From an uncultured Lachnospiraceae bacterium (lineage in GTDB: Bacteria; Bacillota; Clostridia; Lachnospirales; Lachnospiraceae): a stretch of 5,688 nucleotides of DNA. Under the pieces are notes generated by a model that was given only the letters and a program-made list of their open reading frames with translations, did not search any database and was not told the DNA's origin. The position numbers and the translations under genes were made by a program. This document shows, one piece after another, positions 1 through 5,688 of this stretch (positions within the stretch are counted from its first letter, which is position 1; each line of letters begins with the position of its first letter). The DNA is taken from contig USJG01000150.1 in the NCBI GenBank assembly GCA_900554925.1, forward strand, positions 1 through 5,688, written 5' to 3'.

Positions 1-153
1 CAGCGTGTATTTAAGATAGGATTTAACCGGGCGGCAAGAATCATGGATCAGCTCTGTGAAGCAGGAATTGTAGGGGAAGAAGAAGGGACGAAGCCCCGTA
101 AGGTTTTGATGAGTATGGAACAGCTGGAACAGTTTATAGAGGAATCACTCTAA
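1..153 (+). CDS. ftsK: DNA translocase FtsK/SpoIIIE, C-terminal gamma domain (5' truncated by window edge)
   Basis: Frame 1 is open from the first base to a TAA at 151-153 and gives the last 50 residues of a protein. The segment FKIGFNRAARIMDQL (residues 4-18 of the fragment), then EAGIVG and EGTKPRKVLMS, is the characteristic winged-helix gamma domain that ends FtsK/SpoIIIE/SftA-type DNA pumps. In this family the hexameric membrane-tethered ATPase moves chromosomal DNA through the division or sporulation septum. The gamma domain reads short polar sequences (KOPS/SRS) to set direction, and the N-R-A-A-R helix lies in the DNA-recognition element. The motor domain and any membrane anchor lie outside the window, so FtsK, SpoIIIE and SftA cannot be told apart. 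The stop is 18 bases before the fhs start and no terminator is visible between them. Confidence 0.93.
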   Translation, partial: QRVFKIGFNRAARIMDQLCEAGIVGEEEGTKPRKVLMSMEQLEQFIEESL

Positions 154-158
154 ATAGC

Positions 159-165
159 GGAGGTG
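159..165 (+). promoter_or_regulatory. Shine-Dalgarno site of fhs (decides start)
   Basis: GGAGGTG is a near-perfect anti-16S match ending 6 bases before the ATG at 172. An upstream in-frame GTG at 163 lies inside this site, so it cannot be the start it serves. This supports ATG 172. Confidence 0.8.
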
Positions 166-171
166 TATCTT

Positions 172-1842
172 ATGAAAACAGACATTCAAATTGCACAGGA
201 AGCAGTTATGGAGCCCATTGCGGAAGTGGCGAAGCAGTTACAGATCTCAGCCGATGAATTGGAAGCATACGGAAAGTATAAAGCTAAAATTTCAGAGGAA
301 TACCTTAACAGGATTTCCGGTAATCCAGAGGGAAAACTGATTTTAGTGACCGCAATCAATCCCACGCCGGCGGGAGAGGGAAAAACCACTATCAGCGTAG
401 GGCTGGGGCAGGCATTTGGCAAATTAGGGAAAAAAGCTGTGATCGCACTGCGTGAACCCTCTCTTGGCCCGTGCTTTGGCATAAAAGGCGGCGCCGCAGG
501 GGGCGGATACGCCCAGGTGGTTCCCATGGAGGATTTAAATCTGCATTTTACAGGGGATTTTCATGCAATTACCTCTGCAAATAATTTGCTGGCGGCTCTT
601 TTAGACAATCATATCCAGCAGGGCAATGAGCTGGGAATCGATCCCAGGCAGGTAGTCTGGAAAAGATGTCTTGATATGAATGACAGAGTTCTCCGCAATA
701 TTGTGGTAGGGTTGGGAAATAAAACAGACGGTGTGGTGAGAGAGGATCATTTTGTAATTACAGTGGCCTCAGAAATTATGGCTGTGCTCTGTCTTGCGTC
801 GGATGGAAAGGATTTAAAGGACAGACTTGGAAGAATGATAGTTGCTTACAATTATCAGGGACAGCCGGTTACGGCAAAGGACTTAAATGCAGTAGGGGCC
901 ATGGCGGCGCTCCTTAAGGATGCCATGAAACCTAATCTGATCCAGACCCTTGAGCATACACCGGCCCTTGTCCATGGAGGCCCTTTTGCCAATATTGCTC
1001 ATGGATGCAATTCAGTCCGGGCAACAAGGGCGGCTCTTAAGATGGCTGATTATGTCATAACGGAGGCGGGGTTTGGCGCAGACCTAGGTGCGGAAAAGTT
1101 TTTTGATATTAAGTGCCGGATGGCAGGGCTTAAGCCCGATGCGGTTGTGCTTGTGGCCACAGTCCGGGCATTAAAGTATAATGGCGGTATTCCCAAGGCG
1201 GAGCTTTCAAAGGAAAATCTAAAGGCTCTTGAAAGAGGAATTGTAAATCTGGAAAAACATATTGAAAATCTGCAGAAGTATGGCGTGCCTGTAGTTGTGA
1301 CGCTGAACAGTTTTATAACAGATACGGAAGCGGAAATTTCCTTCGTGAAGGAGTTTTGTGAAGAGCGGGGCTGTGAATTTGCCATTTCAGAAGTATGGGA
1401 AAAGGGCGGCAGCGGCGGTATCAGGCTGGCAGAAAAGGTCCTTCACACACTGGAAAATAAAAAGAGTAATTTTAAACTGCTGTATGATGACGATCTGAGT
1501 CTTAAAGAAAAAATCGAGACCGTGGCAAGAGAAATTTATGGAGCAGAGGGAGTGAATTATTCTTCACAGGCAGAAAAGCAGCTTAGACAGATGGAAGAAC
1601 TGGGCTTTGGGAATTTTCCTGTCTGTATGGCAAAGACCCAGTACTCTCTTTCAGATGACCCTGCACTTTTAGGGAAACCGGAGAATTTCAGGATGAATGT
1701 GAGAGAAGCATATGTCAGTGCAGGGGCAGGATTCGTGGTAGTCCTTACCGGAGCAGTTATGACCATGCCGGGGCTTCCTAAGCAGCCGGCGGCATTTGGC
1801 ATTGATGTAAACGAAGATGGCATGATTACCGGGCTTTTTTAA
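172..1842 (+). CDS. fhs: Formate-tetrahydrofolate ligase (10-formyl-THF synthetase)
   Basis: The enzyme joins formate to tetrahydrofolate using ATP, giving 10-formyl-THF for purines, formyl-Met-tRNA and, in acetogens, the methyl branch of CO2 fixation; it is cytoplasmic. The 556-residue product has the usual full length of the family. A P-loop-like ATP site PTPAGEGKTT is at residues 64-73. The family signature EPSLGPCFGIKGGAAGGGY spans about 95-113, and the second signature VATVRALKYNGG is at 328-339. The C-terminus (PGLPKQPAAFGIDVNEDG...) is intact. I chose ATG 172 over the in-frame GTG at 163 because the GTG falls within the Shine-Dalgarno site. folD follows directly, the common partner in the same folate pathway. 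No lesions are seen. Identity is secure; the physiological direction (formate use or release) cannot be read from this sequence. Confidence 0.98.
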   Translation: MKTDIQIAQEAVMEPIAEVAKQLQISADELEAYGKYKAKISEEYLNRISGNPEGKLILVTAINPTPAGEGKTTISVGLGQAFGKLGKKAVIALREPSLGPCFGIKGGAAGGGYAQVVPMEDLNLHFTGDFHAITSANNLLAALLDNHIQQGNELGIDPRQVVWKRCLDMNDRVLRNIVVGLGNKTDGVVREDHFVITVASEIMAVLCLASDGKDLKDRLGRMIVAYNYQGQPVTAKDLNAVGAMAALLKDAMKPNLIQTLEHTPALVHGGPFANIAHGCNSVRATRAALKMADYVITEAGFGADLGAEKFFDIKCRMAGLKPDAVVLVATVRALKYNGGIPKAELSKENLKALERGIVNLEKHIENLQKYGVPVVVTLNSFITDTEAEISFVKEFCEERGCEFAISEVWEKGGSGGIRLAEKVLHTLENKKSNFKLLYDDDLSLKEKIETVAREIYGAEGVNYSSQAEKQLRQMEELGFGNFPVCMAKTQYSLSDDPALLGKPENFRMNVREAYVSAGAGFVVVLTGAVMTMPGLPKQPAAFGIDVNEDGMITGLF

Positions 1843-1867
1843 AATGAAAGAAAGGATGGCAAGGCAG

Positions 1868-2731
1868 ATGGCAGCAATTATTGACGGAAAAGCTATTTCA
1901 TTACAGATCAAGGATGAATTGAAACAAAAGGCATCAGAATTGAAAGAAATGGGAACAGAGATTACCCTGGCAGTGATTCAGGTGGGAGATGATCCGGCTT
2001 CCTGCGTTTATGTCAGAAATAAGAAAAAAGGCTGTGAATACATAGGAATAAATTCTTTGTCTTATGAACTTCCTGAAAATACTACCCAGCAGGAATTGCT
2101 TAAGCTGATACAGGAGCTGAATGCGAAGAAGGAGGTAAACGGTATTCTTGTGCAGCTTCCGCTGCCTGCACATATTGATGAGGATACGGTTATTAAGGCG
2201 ATTGATCCCATAAAGGATGTGGACGGCTTTCATCCTCAAAGTGTGGGAGCCCTTTGTATTGGCCAGCCGGGCTTTGTATCATGTACGCCAGCAGGAATCA
2301 TACAGCTTCTTAAAAGAAGCGATATTGAGATTGCCGGAAAGGAATGTGTGGTGCTGGGCAGAAGCAATATTGTAGGCAAGCCCATGTCATTGCTGCTTCT
2401 TAGAGAAAACGCAACTGTGACCATAGCTCATTCCCGTACAAAAAATTTAAAAGAGGTGACCAGCAGAGCGGATATTTTAATAGTAGCCGTTGGAAAACCC
2501 AAACTGATTACCAGAGACTATGTGAAAAAGGGTGCGGTAGTCATTGATGTGGGAATTAACAGAGATGAGAACAATAAACTCTGCGGAGACGTAGACTTTG
2601 AGGATGTGGAGCCAATATGCAGCGCCATTACTCCGGTTCCCGGAGGGGTAGGTCCCATGACCATTGCAATGCTTTTAAGTAACTGTATTGAATCAGTTGG
2701 CCTGGGTGCTGAAGCACGCAGATGGGGGTAA
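1868..2731 (+). CDS. folD: Bifunctional methylene-THF dehydrogenase / methenyl-THF cyclohydrolase
   Basis: FolD interconverts 5,10-methylene-THF, 5,10-methenyl-THF and 10-formyl-THF, normally with NADP(H), and so uses the product of the upstream fhs. From ATG 1868 the protein has 287 residues, a normal length. The catalytic motif YVRNKKKG starts at Y48, and K52 aligns with the active-site lysine of the family. ILVQLPLP (93-100) carries the conserved Gln at 96, and KDVDGFHP (117-123 region) carries Asp119. The Rossmann cofactor motif GRSNIVGKPM is at 164-173, and the family signature PGGVGPMTI is at 258-266. In-frame ATGs also occur at 1844 (one base after the fhs stop) and 1856. I prefer 1868 because MAAIIDGK matches the usual FolD N-terminus, although its Shine-Dalgarno (AAAGGA, 1851-1856) is rather distant and the 1844 start would add 8 residues. 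The stop is 2 bases before the next gene. Confidence 0.97.
   Translation: MAAIIDGKAISLQIKDELKQKASELKEMGTEITLAVIQVGDDPASCVYVRNKKKGCEYIGINSLSYELPENTTQQELLKLIQELNAKKEVNGILVQLPLPAHIDEDTVIKAIDPIKDVDGFHPQSVGALCIGQPGFVSCTPAGIIQLLKRSDIEIAGKECVVLGRSNIVGKPMSLLLLRENATVTIAHSRTKNLKEVTSRADILIVAVGKPKLITRDYVKKGAVVIDVGINRDENNKLCGDVDFEDVEPICSAITPVPGGVGPMTIAMLLSNCIESVGLGAEARRWG
2724..2729 (+). promoter_or_regulatory. Putative ribosome binding site for the membrane-protein gene, inside folD's 3' end
   Basis: GGGGGT lies 4 bases before ATG 2734 and overlaps the last codons and stop of folD. It favours ATG 2734 over the in-frame ATG at 2722, which would overlap folD by 10 bases and has no good site. The placement suggests translational coupling to folD. 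Confidence 0.45.
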
Positions 2732-2733
2732 AT

Positions 2734-4191
2734 ATGAAGTGTCCCGATTGCGGTACTGAAATTGCGGATGACCATCTTTATTGCGATAAGTGCGGCATGG
2801 AAATTCAGATGGTGCCCGATTTTGAACCAGAAATTGAAAACAGCATAACAGAAACCTTATCCACAGTTGCAGAAGAGATTGAAGGCAGCAGTTCGGCGGA
2901 AAAAAGTCAGGAATCAGGGAAAAAGAAGAGCAAAAAGCAGAGGACTTCTTTTTTTGCGGAAGAACAGGGAAAAAACTGGCTTATAGTAACTCTGGTTACC
3001 TTTGTTGCAGTAACACTTGCAGCCGGCCTGGTGGTGGTGCATCTGTATCACAGATATTCGGTATCCTATCAGATAGACCGGGCCAGGTATTATGCACAGT
3101 CTTTGGAATATGAAAAGGCGATAGAATATCTGGAGAGGGCAAGAGGACTTAAGGCAGATGCGGCAGAAATTGTTTTTTTAGAGTCTAATTACTATTATCA
3201 GATGGGGGAAAAGCAAAAAGCGGCAGAGGTACTTGTGGATCTCATCAGCAAAGAACAGCTTGAATATGACGACAAAGAAAAGGCATATGAGAACATAATC
3301 ACCATCTGGGATGAGGAAGGAAAATATGAGGAAATTAATTCCCTGCTTTTAACCTGCAGCGATAATGAGATTATCAGCCATTTCCAGCAATATATAGCCA
3401 TGACGCCTGAGTTTGGCCATCTGGCAGGAAGCTATGACCAGGTGATCCTTTTAAAAATCAGCGCCAATACTACCGGAAAAATTTACTATACTTTAGACGG
3501 CAGCGAGCCAGACGAAAACAGTCTGGTCTATACAGCACCACTGATGCTGGAATCAGGGGAATATCATATAGCAGCTATTTTTGTGAATGATTTTGGAATA
3601 AAAAGCGAAGTAGCGAAAAGCTGGTATATGATCAATCTGACGGTGCCTCCGGAACCGGAATTATTGTTGTACAGCGGTACCTATCATGTACCTACCATGA
3701 TAGAAGTAGTCCCCCCGGAGACAGGGACCGTTTATTATACCACGGATGGAAGTAATCCCACCAGGGATGGGCTTAAATATACGGAACCTATTCCGATGCC
3801 TCTTGGACGGTCAAATTTTAAATTTGTTACTATATCAGAAGAGGGAGTGTCCAGCGAAATTGTGAGCAGAAGCTTTGATTTTACGCTGGAAACAGACGTG
3901 ACAGTCAGCAAGGCGGTAAACAATGTGGTCAGGGCGCTCTTTGATCGGAAGGTGTTAAATGATCTTCAGGGACATTCCCATGAAATAGAAGGAAAATATA
4001 TATTTAAATATAATACTATTGTAGAAATTTCTGATTTAGGCTATTATTATGTTTTGGACGAATACATTGAAGATGAGGATGGAAGGCAGACCAAAACAGA
4101 TCGCATGTATGCGGTGGAAGTATATACAGGAGCGCCGAATCGTCTGATTTATGATGAAAATGGTGAAATGGGACTTATTTCCCTGCAATAA
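2734..4191 (+). CDS. Uncharacterised membrane protein: zinc ribbon, TM helix, TPR-like region, two chitobiase C-terminal/FN3-associated-type repeats
   Basis: The function is unknown. The 485-residue product begins with a zinc ribbon: CPDC at 3-6 and CDKC at 17-20 (Cys 3, 6, 17, 20). An acidic, Ser-rich linker (about 28-61) and a basic patch KKKSKKQR (63-70) come next. A single hydrophobic helix spans about 82-104. By the positive-inside rule the ribbon is cytoplasmic and the rest is outside. Residues about 112-225 are helical with TPR-like character (for example A-x-x-L-E-Y-E-K-A-I-E-Y-L at 121-133). Two related beta domains follow, about 226-300 and 303-382, carrying YYTLDGSEP (251-259) and YYTTDGSNP (334-342), the hallmark of the chitobiase/beta-hexosaminidase C-terminal or FN3-associated family. 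No catalytic domain is seen. The last hundred residues are unassigned. A position 2 bases after folD and 37 before nfnA implies co-transcription. A cell-envelope or sensing role is only a guess. Confidence 0.88.
   Translation: MKCPDCGTEIADDHLYCDKCGMEIQMVPDFEPEIENSITETLSTVAEEIEGSSSAEKSQESGKKKSKKQRTSFFAEEQGKNWLIVTLVTFVAVTLAAGLVVVHLYHRYSVSYQIDRARYYAQSLEYEKAIEYLERARGLKADAAEIVFLESNYYYQMGEKQKAAEVLVDLISKEQLEYDDKEKAYENIITIWDEEGKYEEINSLLLTCSDNEIISHFQQYIAMTPEFGHLAGSYDQVILLKISANTTGKIYYTLDGSEPDENSLVYTAPLMLESGEYHIAAIFVNDFGIKSEVAKSWYMINLTVPPEPELLLYSGTYHVPTMIEVVPPETGTVYYTTDGSNPTRDGLKYTEPIPMPLGRSNFKFVTISEEGVSSEIVSRSFDFTLETDVTVSKAVNNVVRALFDRKVLNDLQGHSHEIEGKYIFKYNTIVEISDLGYYYVLDEYIEDEDGRQTKTDRMYAVEVYTGAPNRLIYDENGEMGLISLQ
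3409..3879 (+). repeat. Tandem pair of protein-level beta-domain repeats (chitobiase C-terminal/FN3-associated type)
   Basis: Two consecutive units of about 75-80 residues share the pattern G-K/T-I/V-YYT-x-DGS-x-P, then a Y-T-x-P element (YTAPL at 266-270, YTEPI at 349-353) and a closing segment ending in a G-x-x-S-E-x-V/I-like turn (GIKSEV at 288-293, GVSSEI at 371-376). The hallmark motifs start 83 residues apart (nucleotides 3484 and 3733). The DNA has diverged well beyond the protein pattern, so this looks like an old domain duplication and not a recent DNA repeat. Domain edges are approximate. Confidence 0.75.
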
Positions 4192-4212
4192 AGCCATAAA
4201 TATATATAAAAC

Positions 4213-4221
4213 AGGAAAGGG
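4213..4221 (+). promoter_or_regulatory. Shine-Dalgarno site of nfnA (decides start)
   Basis: AGGAAAGGG ends 7 bases before ATG 4229. The reading frame stays open upstream to 4151 inside the preceding gene, and this site shows those earlier ATGs are not the real start. Confidence 0.7.
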
Positions 4222-4228
4222 ATTAGTG

Positions 4229-5110
4229 ATGTACAAGATTTTAGAAGCAAAGGAGCTTGCTGCCAATATTTATTACATGGTAGTGGAGGCAAAGCGAGTA
4301 GCAAAAGCATGTAAACCCGGTCAGTTTGTAATAGTCAGAACGGATGAGAACTCAGAGAGGATTCCTCTTACAATCTGTGATTATGACAGGGAGAAGGGAA
4401 CAGTTACAATCGTATTTCAGATCGTAGGAGCAGGAACACTGTTCATGGCTTCCTTAAAAGAAGGAGACTCCTTCCATGACTTTGTAGGCCCCCTTGGATG
4501 CCCTTCGGAGTTTGTTGAGGAGGATCTGGAAGTACTGAAAAAGAAGAAGATGTTGTTTGTAGCAGGAGGCGTGGGAACAGCGCCGGTATACCCCCAGGTG
4601 AAATGGCTTCACGAAAGAGGCATTGAGGCAGACGTTATCGTAGGCGCCAAGACAAAAGACCTGCTGATCCTGGAAGAAGAAATGAAGGCAGTGGCCGGCA
4701 ATCTGTATGTGACCACAGATGATGGTTCCTATGGAAGAAGCGGAATGGTCACACAAACAATTACAGACCTGGTAAATGAAGGAAAGCATTATGATGTATG
4801 TGTAGCTATCGGACCGATGATCATGATGAAATTTGTCTGCAAGCTTACAAAGGAGCTTGAGATACCTACCATTGTAAGCTTAAATCCCATTATGGTAGAC
4901 GGTACGGGAATGTGCGGCGCCTGTCGCGTGACGGTAGGCGGCAAAGTGAAATTTGCCTGTGTGGATGGACCGGAATTTGACGGACACCAGGTAAATTTTG
5001 ATGAGGCAATGCAGCGTCAGCAGATATACAAGACAGCAGAGGGAAGAGCATTCCTGAAAGCAAAAGAGGGCGATACCCATCATGGCGGGTGTGGAAATTG
5101 CGGAGATTAA
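4229..5110 (+). CDS. nfnA: Ferredoxin-NADP(+) oxidoreductase, alpha (small) subunit; NfnA/SudB type
   Basis: The 293-residue protein belongs to the ferredoxin-reductase-like FAD/NAD-binding family that includes NfnA, SudB and PyrK. In NfnAB the small subunit binds NADH, FAD and a [2Fe-2S] cluster, and the complex couples NADH, NADPH and ferredoxin by flavin-based electron bifurcation. The FAD-binding beta-barrel spans about 1-100, with RIPLT at 44-48. The nucleotide-binding domain carries GGVGTAP at 113-119. The cluster segment DGTGMCGAC ends at Cys232, giving Cys229, Cys232 and Cys244, with Asp224 a possible fourth ligand as described for Nfn-type small subunits. The tail ends in HHGGCGNCGD, adding Cys288 and Cys291. 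The start is ATG 4229, with a good Shine-Dalgarno and MYKILEAKEL as in relatives. The large-subunit gene follows 44 bases later, which strongly favours NfnA/SudB over PyrK. Bifurcation versus sulfide/polysulfide activity cannot be decided here. Confidence 0.92.
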   Translation: MYKILEAKELAANIYYMVVEAKRVAKACKPGQFVIVRTDENSERIPLTICDYDREKGTVTIVFQIVGAGTLFMASLKEGDSFHDFVGPLGCPSEFVEEDLEVLKKKKMLFVAGGVGTAPVYPQVKWLHERGIEADVIVGAKTKDLLILEEEMKAVAGNLYVTTDDGSYGRSGMVTQTITDLVNEGKHYDVCVAIGPMIMMKFVCKLTKELEIPTIVSLNPIMVDGTGMCGACRVTVGGKVKFACVDGPEFDGHQVNFDEAMQRQQIYKTAEGRAFLKAKEGDTHHGGCGNCGD

Positions 5111-5138
5111 GTGAAAACATGAAAAAGCAATGCAGAAA

Positions 5139-5144
5139 AGAGGT
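5139..5144 (+). promoter_or_regulatory. Putative ribosome binding site for nfnB
   Basis: AGAGGT lies 10 bases before ATG 5155 in the short gap after nfnA. It supports ATG 5155 as the start of the downstream partial gene. Confidence 0.5.
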
Positions 5145-5154
5145 AAGATAAATA

Positions 5155-5688
5155 ATGGACGTATTAAAAAAAGTTCCTGTAAGGGAGCAGGATGCAAAAG
5201 AACGGGCAGCCAATTTTGAAGAGGTATGCCTTGGATATAATAAAGAAGAAGCAATGGAAGAGGCAGCAAGATGCATTAACTGCAAGAATGCCCAGTGTGT
5301 GAAGGGATGTCCCGTGTCTATTAATATTCCCGGCTTCATTGAAAAGGTAAAGGAAGGGAATATTGAGGAAGCATATCAGGTGATCAGTGAATCTTCTGCG
5401 TTGCCGGCAGTATGCGGACGTGTGTGTCCTCAGGAAAGTCAGTGTGAAGGAAAATGTATCAGAGGGATTAAAGGTGAGCCGGTTTCTATTGGCAAGCTGG
5501 AGCGTTTTGTTGCCGACTGGGCTGGCGAAAATGGGATTAAGCCCCAGGGAGCAGATAAGAAAAATGGTAAGAAGGTAGCAGTGATCGGCTCCGGACCGGC
5601 AGGACTTACATGTGCAGGAGATCTGGCTAAGATGGGCTATGATGTGACAATTTTTGAAGCTCTGCATGAAGCCGGTGGTGTATTGGTA
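5155..5688 (+). CDS. nfnB: NADPH-dependent glutamate synthase-like / NfnB (SudA, GltA) large subunit, 3' truncated by window edge
   Basis: The frame is open from ATG 5155 to the window end and gives the first 178 residues of a protein usually of about 460 residues. Two cysteine sets are seen: Cys40, 43, 48, 52 (CINCKNAQCVKGCP) and Cys87, 91, 97, 101 (CGRVCPQESQCEGKC). These are the ligand regions for the two [4Fe-4S] clusters typical of the GltD/NfnB N-terminal domain. A dinucleotide-binding loop VIGSGPAG (143-150) follows, with Glu168 placed to bind the FAD ribose. In NfnAB this subunit binds FAD and NADPH and exchanges electrons with ferredoxin. The related glutamate-synthase small subunit GltD shares this architecture, but direct pairing with an NfnA/SudB-like gene favours NfnB/SudA. 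No glutamate-synthase large subunit is visible. The NADPH-binding half lies beyond the window. Confidence 0.92.
   Translation, partial: MDVLKKVPVREQDAKERAANFEEVCLGYNKEEAMEEAARCINCKNAQCVKGCPVSINIPGFIEKVKEGNIEEAYQVISESSALPAVCGRVCPQESQCEGKCIRGIKGEPVSIGKLERFVADWAGENGIKPQGADKKNGKKVAVIGSGPAGLTCAGDLAKMGYDVTIFEALHEAGGVLV

Noticed and set aside
1765..1840. Possible terminator at the end of fhs: an imperfect ATGCCG/CGGCAT stem (1765-1794) and a T6 run at 1834-1839.
   Set aside because: The stem is about 40 bases before the T-run, inside conserved coding sequence, and no stable hairpin directly abuts the T-run. The folD start follows at once.
2949..2955. T7 run in the membrane-protein gene as a programmed slippage or frameshift site.
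   Set aside because: The frame continues correctly through the TM helix and downstream domains, and neither shifted frame offers a meaningful product.
4175..4210. AT-rich stretch (TATATATAAA at 4201-4210) before nfnA as a possible promoter -10 element.
   Set aside because: No acceptable -35 hexamer lies at 16-18 bases, and a transcript from it would start at or within the Shine-Dalgarno site.
4151..4228. N-terminal extension of nfnA from ATG 4151.
   Set aside because: It would overlap the preceding gene by 41 bases, is not like the family N-terminus, and the good Shine-Dalgarno at 4213-4221 points to ATG 4229.
4391..4398. GAGAAGGG inside nfnA, identical to the SpoIIIE recognition sequence (SRS) known from Bacillus subtilis.
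   Set aside because: A single 8-base match in 5.7 kb read on both strands is quite likely by chance; genome-wide strand skew would be needed to call it an SRS site.
5119..5151. Ten-codon ORF (MKKQCRKEVR) between nfnA and nfnB.
   Set aside because: It is very short, has no well-spaced ribosome binding site, and overlaps the likely ribosome binding site of nfnB; no leader-peptide features are seen.
4880..5667. Long minus-strand open frames opposite nfnA and nfnB (up to 167 codons).
   Set aside because: They lie opposite strongly conserved genes, have low-complexity Leu/Cys/His-rich translations unlike any family I know, and look like mirror frames of the real coding sequence.

Overview
This window holds the 3' end of one gene, four complete genes and the 5' part of a sixth, all on the + strand. 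The coding density is that of a housekeeping locus in a low-to-middle GC Firmicute. Protein style, purine-rich Shine-Dalgarno sites, frequent AGA/ATA codons and the gene set suggest a Clostridia member, most likely of Lachnospiraceae type. That placement is inference; no rRNA or other taxonomic marker is present.

Layout: (1) 1-153, the last 50 codons of an FtsK/SpoIIIE-type DNA translocase (the DNA-reading winged-helix gamma domain). (2) 172-1842, fhs, formate-tetrahydrofolate ligase. (3) 1868-2731 (or from 1844), folD, methylene-THF dehydrogenase/methenyl-THF cyclohydrolase. (4) 2734-4191, an uncharacterised single-pass membrane protein: N-terminal zinc ribbon, basic linker, one transmembrane helix, TPR-like helices, two chitobiase/FN3-associated-type beta repeats and an unassigned C-terminal region. 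(5) 4229-5110, the small (alpha) flavin/[2Fe-2S] subunit of an NfnAB/SudBA-type ferredoxin-NADP(+) oxidoreductase. (6) 5155 to the window edge, the N-terminal 178 codons of the large (beta, GltA/GltD-like) subunit.

Intergenic gaps are about 18, 25 (or 1), 2, 37 and 44 bases. I see no convincing terminator or promoter in any of them, so genes 2-6 probably form one operon, possibly with read-through from the translocase gene. There is no gene-free stretch above 300 bases. I found no tRNA, rRNA, CRISPR, insertion sequence, attachment site or riboswitch.

How the genes fit together: Fhs attaches formate to tetrahydrofolate at the cost of ATP. FolD interconverts 10-formyl-THF, methenyl-THF and methylene-THF with a nicotinamide cofactor, usually NADP(H). 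The NfnAB-type complex balances NADH, NADPH and reduced ferredoxin. A one-carbon/NADPH module is therefore plausible. The membrane protein between the two pairs is the least understood element and the best target for a second look. I found no evidence of a wholly new system; most of the window is conserved core metabolism.
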